This document shows, piece after piece, positions 58,252 through 64,000 of a stretch of DNA of 64,000 nt. Position numbers and translations under genes: made by a program. The DNA is from Limnanthes douglasii subsp. nivea. Its lineage: Eukaryota > Streptophyta > Magnoliopsida > Brassicales > Limnanthaceae. The stretch covers positions 92,034,334-92,098,333 of the forward strand of contig JAUPFV010000004.1 in NCBI GenBank assembly GCA_036936605.1, in the 5' to 3' direction. Every line of letters starts with the position of its first letter. Positions within the stretch are counted from its first letter, which is position 1. The notes below the pieces were generated by a model. The model had not been told where the DNA came from, did no database searches, and saw only the letters and a program-made list of their open reading frames with translations.

Positions 58252-61200
58252 TCAGAGAAAAATAAAAGATAGTGAAACTTTAAAGCTGGGCTCCTTTGGA
58301 TGTTCCAGCCTCATCTGGTTTTTTTTTGGGGTCTTCGGGATCCTCATTAGGGCTCTCTCCAGTCCCATATTTTTCATCAATGGTATCATCATAACCACTG
58401 GAGAGTTTTTCTTATCACCATCCACCATTGTGTGGAATGGGATATCGTGATATTGAATGTACTGCCACAAATTACCGAGCGTCCTCTTCGAGAATGTTCG
58501 GTGGAAAAGCAAGACCATATCAGATTTGACTTCGGCATACCTCTCTTCTTGGGAGTCGATCACCTTGTTGGTGTATTCATCGATCCAGGCCTGGATTGTC
58601 TTCTCCTGATTCTTTATCAAATCCTCTTTCTCTTTGGTGGCTCTAGACACAACATCTTTGAGTGAAATTTTGTCACTGGTTAGTGTCTGGATAACATTGT
58701 CCCTGGCCTTCACCTCTTCCTTCGAAGTAGAGAGATCTTTCTCCAAGCCAGAACACTTAGATTGGAGTTCTTTGTTAACCCCCTCCGAAGTGGCCAGCCT
58801 GGTGGCCAAGTCCTCTTTTCCCTTCTTCAACTCCTCGATCTCTCTCCTTGATGCCTCAACACTCTGATTGGCGTTAAGGAGGTTGTTAGATAAAGTCACT
58901 ATGTCTGCATTGAGTGTGTTGATAAGGGTAGATTTACTTCGCACTTGTCTCTCCAGGTTGAGCACCGGTTGAATGTTGCTCAGCAAGGAGTGAGTCGTCA
59001 TGTCATTCTCCCCTGAAACAGAAAAAGACATACCATTGAAAGTAACCATGTTCGAAGAGCTTGGAGGGAGGTAAGGGCAAGGAAAGTCGTCTTTCTCGAG
59101 GTCTCCAAAGTAAAGGCCAATCCCTTGAAGCCCACTCATGTCTACTCCATCAATGTTAATATCCCCTCCGTTACCCTCTCCGGTGTGAAAATCACTTGGG
59201 ATTTGCTCTGCCTGTGTGGGGTCTGTTGGGTCGACTAGAGGAAGAGGCTCCGGAGGCCGGAGAGCTACTTCATCCCCCTTGGAGATTTTCTTCTTCGTGG
59301 CTTCCCTATCTCCACCATCTGCTCCCTTTTTCAGTCTTTTTTGGGAGCGTTTGAGGGTTTTGGAGGTCCACCTGCCTCTTTGGTACTCTCATCTTCAACC
59401 ACTTGAAGTAGAGCTGCATCGATTCCCCCTTGGTCCTGCACCTTCTGGTTTGCTGGGACGATCTCCTCAATACCACCTTGATCGACCTCAGGTGCATCTT
59501 GCTTCTTCTTGCCTTTCTTGCCCTTCATCTTACTTGGGGCTTTAGCTCTGGCAGGCAAGGCCAACATCCCATCCTTCTCCTCTATCCTCTACAGGATGAC
59601 ACCCGGAGGAGGTGGTGTGGTCAATTCTTCCCAAGACAAATCTCTCCGGCCGGTTGTGTTCCAGAGGTGGGACCTCACCAGGTTGCCGGCAGTAAAACAA
59701 TTGTGGAAGTGATTTCCCCATTTGTCGGTAGCCCAAGCATTCAGTTTGGCACAAGTTGTTTGCCCCTTCTCCAAGTAGTCGGAGAACTCCTTCGGCGACA
59801 CTACCCAAAGAAAAAGAAGAGCATTTAAGTAAACAGACTTTTTGTAAGGAAAGAAAAAGAAACATGATGAAATATTTACATGTGCTTTTCCATCTGCTCT
59901 TGAGCATGCTTGGGTTGACACCAGCTTTAATCTTCCTCCTATTTTCCCAAGCCCCACTAATGAACAAGAATTGGGTCATCCAATTCTTCTCCGATTCGAG
60001 CAGATCATCCACCACCTTAAAATTATCACCCATGTTGTAATGGTAGAAGGGGATGATGTGGTTCTTGCAGAGGCTGGACACAGCAGAAAATTTCTCCATC
60101 AGAAGCGGTATTCCGGAGAGCCTAGAGGCAATGATGCAAGCCATGAGGGTGTACCAATCGTTGGGACTCATTTGGCTTGGACAGAGCTTTATCAGATGAA
60201 AATATTTGACGATCTCTGGGTCCAAGGGAAATCTGAGCCCCCAGTTGAACAGTTCCGTGTAGATAACTATTTCACTCAGCTTACAGTCCATTCGCGTCTC
60301 CGGATTGACCAGTATCCTCACTTTGACAGATTCTGGGATCCCCTACTTCGTCCGGATTCGGCCTAATTCAGCAGTATGAATGAAAACGTAGTTAATGTTT
60401 TGCATGGCTAGCAGATACTTTACGCTCACCTTGTGGAAGCAAGGTCCCACTCTGAATTCCAGGGACTTCGGCAGGTCCAGATGTTTTAAACACAACTTCT
60501 CTTTACCCTTGCCCTTTTTATCAGTGGCAACTTCCCTTGTTTGACCGAAGACGCCGGTCTCATATGGGGAATCTTCTATGATGTCCTCCATCACCTCTTC
60601 CATCACCATGGAAGGTTTGTCAGTTGTCGTTGGTGGGGGAGTGATGGTGGCTGGTTCAGTATGCTGTCCGAATGGTTGAGCGTCGCTTTCTCTTAATGAT
60701 CTGGTGTACGGGTGGGGCTCGGGTCCGGAGGGCTCATTTCGAAGGCCTGTTCCAGTGGCCTCCGGACCAGATGATTTATCCTTAGGGACTTTGATAGATG
60801 CCCCTCACCCTGTAGCTTTGTCCTTGGCCCCGGATTTAAAAGGCCCTGTTTTCGGGGACTAAAACTGTGAGACAACAGCTTGACCCTTCACTAAGCGACC
60901 TGTTCTGCGAAGTGTAACTTTTTCCGAGGAGTTTTCAACATCTGACCCTATGGCTATAAATGGAGAGGGTCTCCTTGTGCTTGAAACGGCTTTTTCCCGT
61001 TCAACAGTGGGCTGTGAATCCTGAACCGAGGAGCCTGATACGATGGGTGAAAGACTTGGTTGATATAACCTCCTGGGTCTGGAACTTCTAGCAGAAGATG
61101 AACCTCGATCAGCCTCTGAAGATGGTGTTTCAGACTTGTCGATTGGAGAAACAGGAAGACCCGCAGCAATGCACCTTTCTCGCTCACCTCTTTGTGCTTT

Positions 61201-61260
61201 TTCTAACTCCGAAAGATTAAGCCACCCGCCTTTTACCAATGCATTTCTTGCTGTGAACAT
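58252..61260 (-). pseudogene. Antisense gene of Tat-like gypsy, copy III
   Basis: Starts MFTARNALVKGGWLNLSELE at 61260. The Transposase_28-like block is at 60321-59880 (FNWGLRFPLDPEIVKYFHLI, SPNDWYTLMACI), the intron at 59801-59879, and exon 2 is SPKEFSDYLEKG. A Lys-rich segment (KMKGKKGKKKQDAPEVDQGG) follows near 59530, then after a frameshift near 59335 the DMSGLQGIGLYFGDLE segment (59139) and a long coiled coil (58980-58550). In-frame TAG at 60859, 60343 and about 59589, the same three as copy I. The product is unknown; a coiled coil and the conserved block suggest a real protein in the active ancestor. Confidence 0.78.
59801..59879 (-). other. Intron in the antisense gene, copy III
   Basis: 79 nt, GTAAATATT to TTTGGGTAG, as in copy I. 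The exon base before GT is T rather than G, which weakens the donor. Confidence 0.7.
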
Positions 61261-61685
61261 AAACTCACAACAAAAGGATTTTGAGAATAGAGGTGAAAAG
61301 TTTGAGATGAAGGAATGAGAGAGTAATGAAGATGGTAAAACAGTGAAAATGAAGTAATTTATACTAATGAGACAAAAAGAGATGCCAAAAACCTAGGAGA
61401 ATACGAAAAAGACAAAAGTAATGATTGAAGGCGGTGTTGACGTCATGGGTATTAAATGAAGAGGTTACTTTTTGGGATTAGTGGGAACGCCGTTCTAGGA
61501 GAAAAACGATCGGTGAGGCAAATCAGAAGATGACACGTGTCCCACGATCCATAACACAACTTTTGAACTTCTGAGAAGTTTTTAGTTCGGATAAATCCTG
61601 CGCAGAGCACTTGAACAGTCCGGAGAATGTTACTAGTGCTTAAGGAAGATTTTTTAGGTCTTACCAAATGCCTTCGACAAAACCT
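61261..61685. other. Upstream region of the antisense gene, copy III
   Basis: Matches 10973-11397. No coding region or defensible promoter motif. Confidence 0.45.
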
Positions 61686-61695
61686 AAAAAAGGGG
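61686..61695 (+). other. Polypurine tract, gypsy copy III
   Basis: AAAAAAGGGG, four bases before the 3' LTR. Confidence 0.75.
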
Positions 61696-61699
61696 CTAC

Positions 61700-62075
61700 T
61701 GATGAGTTCGGAAATATTTGTCACTCACTATAGAAACCGGAGAGGGGAAATTCGGACAAAAGCCACCCACTGAACCATCTGAACTGGACAAAAGTACTAA
61801 AAACTAATCACCTTTTGACTAAGCTAATTGCTAATCTGATTAATAAACTAATGGGTTTTTGAATTCGACCCGGTTTCATAAGTTTGACCCGAAAGTCCAT
61901 ATGGCCCATAATTAAGGGTATAAATACCCAACCATTTTCATTAATGATATGAATGAGCATTTAATACAACCAGGAAGCTTAAATCTCTCACTACAAAACA
62001 CCCAAACGTTAAATACCTTTGAAACACCACAAAACACATGACCAAATAATTCCCAGCCGAAAATAATCCACACCA
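61700..62075 (+). repeat. 3' LTR, gypsy copy III
   Basis: 376 bp, ends CACACCA, followed by AATAC at 62076-62080. TATAAATA at 61919-61926. Confidence 0.92.
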
Positions 62076-63824
62076 AATACAATATTACAATTCATTCAAT
62101 TCGCCAATAAAAGTAACTCATTTTATAACTAAGTAACTCATTCAATTGTCAACAAGTTCATACATGTATTTAGACTTTGAAATGAGAACACAAACACAAA
62201 ATTCGGGAATAAACGGGCATCTAAAACAAACACAAGCATAAATCGTGCATTATCTTGCCAAGATTTGTCAAATCTTGGCACGATTTAATGCCAATATTTG
62301 TCAATTCTTGGCACAAAATCATCGCGTGACTAAGGTAAATGAATTAATGATTTTGCTTAAATTAGTACTCAAGTTGCTTGTAATCGTGTTTTTAATTTCC
62401 TAATATAGTTATGAATCAAAAGATATTGACAAAGATAACTTATTGTAAAAAGAAAATGAGGACGTTTAATATTGAAACCTCTAGTTGAATTTTTAATATT
62501 GCCTACGAAGGATATCATATGTGCTCATATTAGACTATTGGGCCCTGTTAGGACAACACGGAAGTTGGAGATATATGATTAAAGTTGGAGATGGAATTGA
62601 TACAAACATAGGTGTTCCTATTATAGGATGGGTTTGTGATACTATTTATAGATTGGGGTTTCTAATGGAGGAGAAATTTCTATTGAGGCCTTGAGTTGAT
62701 GGTGGCCTGACAACTTTGTTATGACTTTAAAACAAGTGTGGGTCTACATCTACAATTGGGGTTTTTATTTTTTTCATCTCTTGACTAGATGGGCCAGAAT
62801 GAGAGGGTGAGATTTTGTTGGCATTCTCGTTATTAGGACCTTTAGGTGGAGTTGATGCAATCATTGTTGATGCTGGTAGAACCGATACTATTTTTAGTTG
62901 GTTTTATTTGGATGTCCAAAAAGGGGTTTGTGTCTTCATTTTCATTAAGATTGTCATTTTCTTGATGAGAGGTGGTGCTTAGATTAATTTTTGGGTTAAT
63001 TTGAAAGAAAATTTTTGATGCAATCATTGTGGATGCTGGTAGAACCGATACTATTTTTAGTTGGTTTTATTTCGATGTCAAAAATGGGGTTTGTGTCTTC
63101 ATTTTCATTAAGATTGTCATTTTCTTGAAGAGAGTTGGTGCTTAGAATAATTTTTGGGTTGATTTGAAAGAAAAAAATTTGAAACAAAATTTTCAAAATT
63201 GCAGCTGAAATCGTCGTTGTAGTCACTGAAATCCATAGTATGGGTTGATTTGAGTTGATTTTAAGTATTTTTTGGTTTTTTAAGTCTTAGATTTAGAGTT
63301 TATTTTATGTGTTTTTTGGTATTTGGGTTTATGAGTTTTTTGGTTTTTCTTGAATATTAGAGAGAAAAGTGGTAGGGGGAGAGAGAAGAGAGGAGGTAGA
63401 AAGTGAGGTAGTTGAAATAGTTAAGGTTTTTATATCCAGGAGTAATTTCGTATTTACAAATTTAGTGAAAACAAATTAGAATTACAGTGTCACTATAAAA
63501 AAGCGGGATCTGGATTTAGCCGTACCCTTATTTTTTCTTCGGTCACGAATTTATGTATAATTAGATTTTAACAAATAATGATAATTAAAATTAGTCTATT
63601 TGATTTGTAAATAGACTACTTGAGTTTATATGTCCATATACCAATGTATAGCTTTTATAAATATAAAAAAGCTTAAATAATGTTTAGATTTTATAAATAT
63701 AGAAGAGCTTAATGCAATTTGTTGTAGATATTTATATTGCTCACGTTGGGAGTTTTCTGAAGTTTTAAAACATATTTATTTTTTTCAAACTAGTTTTCAT
63801 AATAAATAAACATAAGAACTTAGA
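62076..63824. mobile_element. MULE 5' region, copy III
   Basis: Matches 11788-13536, with the palindrome at about 62256-62280 and the 163-bp duplication at 62856-63180. No intact gene. Confidence 0.68.
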
Positions 63825-63830
63825 CTCCCG

Positions 63831-64000
63831 AAACTAGCCAACAAATCGGGCAACAACATAAGCCTCGACTACTTAAAGTTCATAGATGATTACAGAAGCT
63901 CGGGCAGGTACAATTGGGGACAGATGATACTGGCTCAGCTCTACTGAGCTTGGCAGAGGTTCCCTACACTATACTTCCGGTATGTCTGGATTCATGGGCT
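63831..64000 (+). pseudogene. Plant mobile domain fragment, copy IV (cut by window end)
   Basis: Starts inside the PMD at the LANKSGNNISLDY-like block and continues through GRYNWGQMILAQLY to the window end. It matches 15625-15790 best. It shows that another PMD/MULE unit continues to the right. Confidence 0.7.

Larger units (their letters stand above)
51646..62075 (+). mobile_element. Tat-like Ty3/gypsy retrotransposon, copy III (fuller copy)
   Basis: 10.43 kb with 376-bp LTRs (51646-52021 and 61700-62075), AATAC duplications (51641-51645, 62076-62080), primer site, gag, protease, reverse transcriptase, two RNase H domains, integrase, antisense gene and polypurine tract. Gag and the start of protease share one frame; after a shift near 54090 all of pol shares one frame, with nonsense changes only. 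It sits at the same base of the MULE as copy I. Confidence 0.93.
47461..63824. repeat. Segmental duplication copy III (pairs with 1-13536)
   Basis: Collinear with copy I over its whole length; 47461 matches base 1. It contains 2.88 kb of gypsy sequence that copy I lost. Homology ends after CTTAGA near 63824, where this copy joins a different part of the MULE/PMD unit than copy I does. Confidence 0.92.

Noticed and set aside
1..64000. CRISPR array, bacterial operon or phage
   Set aside because: All coding content is plant nuclear; the regular repeats are kilobase-sized transposon units without spacers.

Overview
This is plant nuclear DNA, almost certainly from a eudicot. It is AT-rich and carries plant-type LINEs with a C-terminal RNase H, a Tat-like Ty3/gypsy element, Ty1/copia fragments, a MULE with a FAR1-like transposase, a plant mobile domain (PMD) fragment, and a single-repeat SHAQKYF MYB gene with two GT-AG introns. 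Bacterial features (operons, Shine-Dalgarno sites, CRISPR) do not apply. I cannot name the species. The only host gene that looks intact is the MYB gene at 34987-35664 on the minus strand; nearly everything else is transposable-element sequence carrying stops and frameshifts.

Layout. (1) 1-13536 is segmental copy I: MYB exon 1 remnant, 3' end of a LINE (RNase H), PMD fragment (+), convergent MULE transposase (-), a Tat-like gypsy element (4198-11787) inserted upstream of the transposase, then the MULE 5' region. (2) 13747-18704 is copy II of the same unit without the gypsy element; its empty insertion site is at 17678-17682. (3) 18724-34087: a LINE inserted in the copy II MULE 5' region. Its 5' part, fused to a MULE fragment, is repeated three times in tandem (about 3.18 kb each) before a full-length LINE. 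(4) 34106-34332 is the rest of the copy II MULE 5' region. (5) 34987-35664 is the MYB gene. (6) 36000-46100 is a scrap zone of copia gag, LTR, second LINE, copia RNase H and copia integrase fragments. (7) 46287-47676 is a decayed MYB copy. (8) 47461-63824 is segmental copy III, matching copy I but with a fuller gypsy element (51646-62075). (9) 63831-64000 starts a fourth PMD/MULE unit.

How the parts relate. The repeated unit MYB / LINE fragment / PMD / MULE recurs in the same order and orientation, so the locus looks like an old tandem array of a gene plus nested elements. The gypsy element entered the unit before copies I and III separated: both have it at the same base with the same 5-bp duplication, and corresponding LTRs of the two copies are more alike than the two LTRs within one copy. 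The LINE entered copy II separately and was then rearranged into an A-B-A-B tandem array whose LINE/MULE junction has 4-bp microhomology.

The most interesting items are the chimeric LINE-MULE array, the sharply localised A/B divergence inside ORF1, the antisense gene with a recognisable 79-nt intron in the gypsy element, the tail-to-tail PMD/transposase arrangement with a shared Asp-to-Asn change in the transposase, and the strong perfect palindrome in every MULE 5' region. All counts were made by eye.
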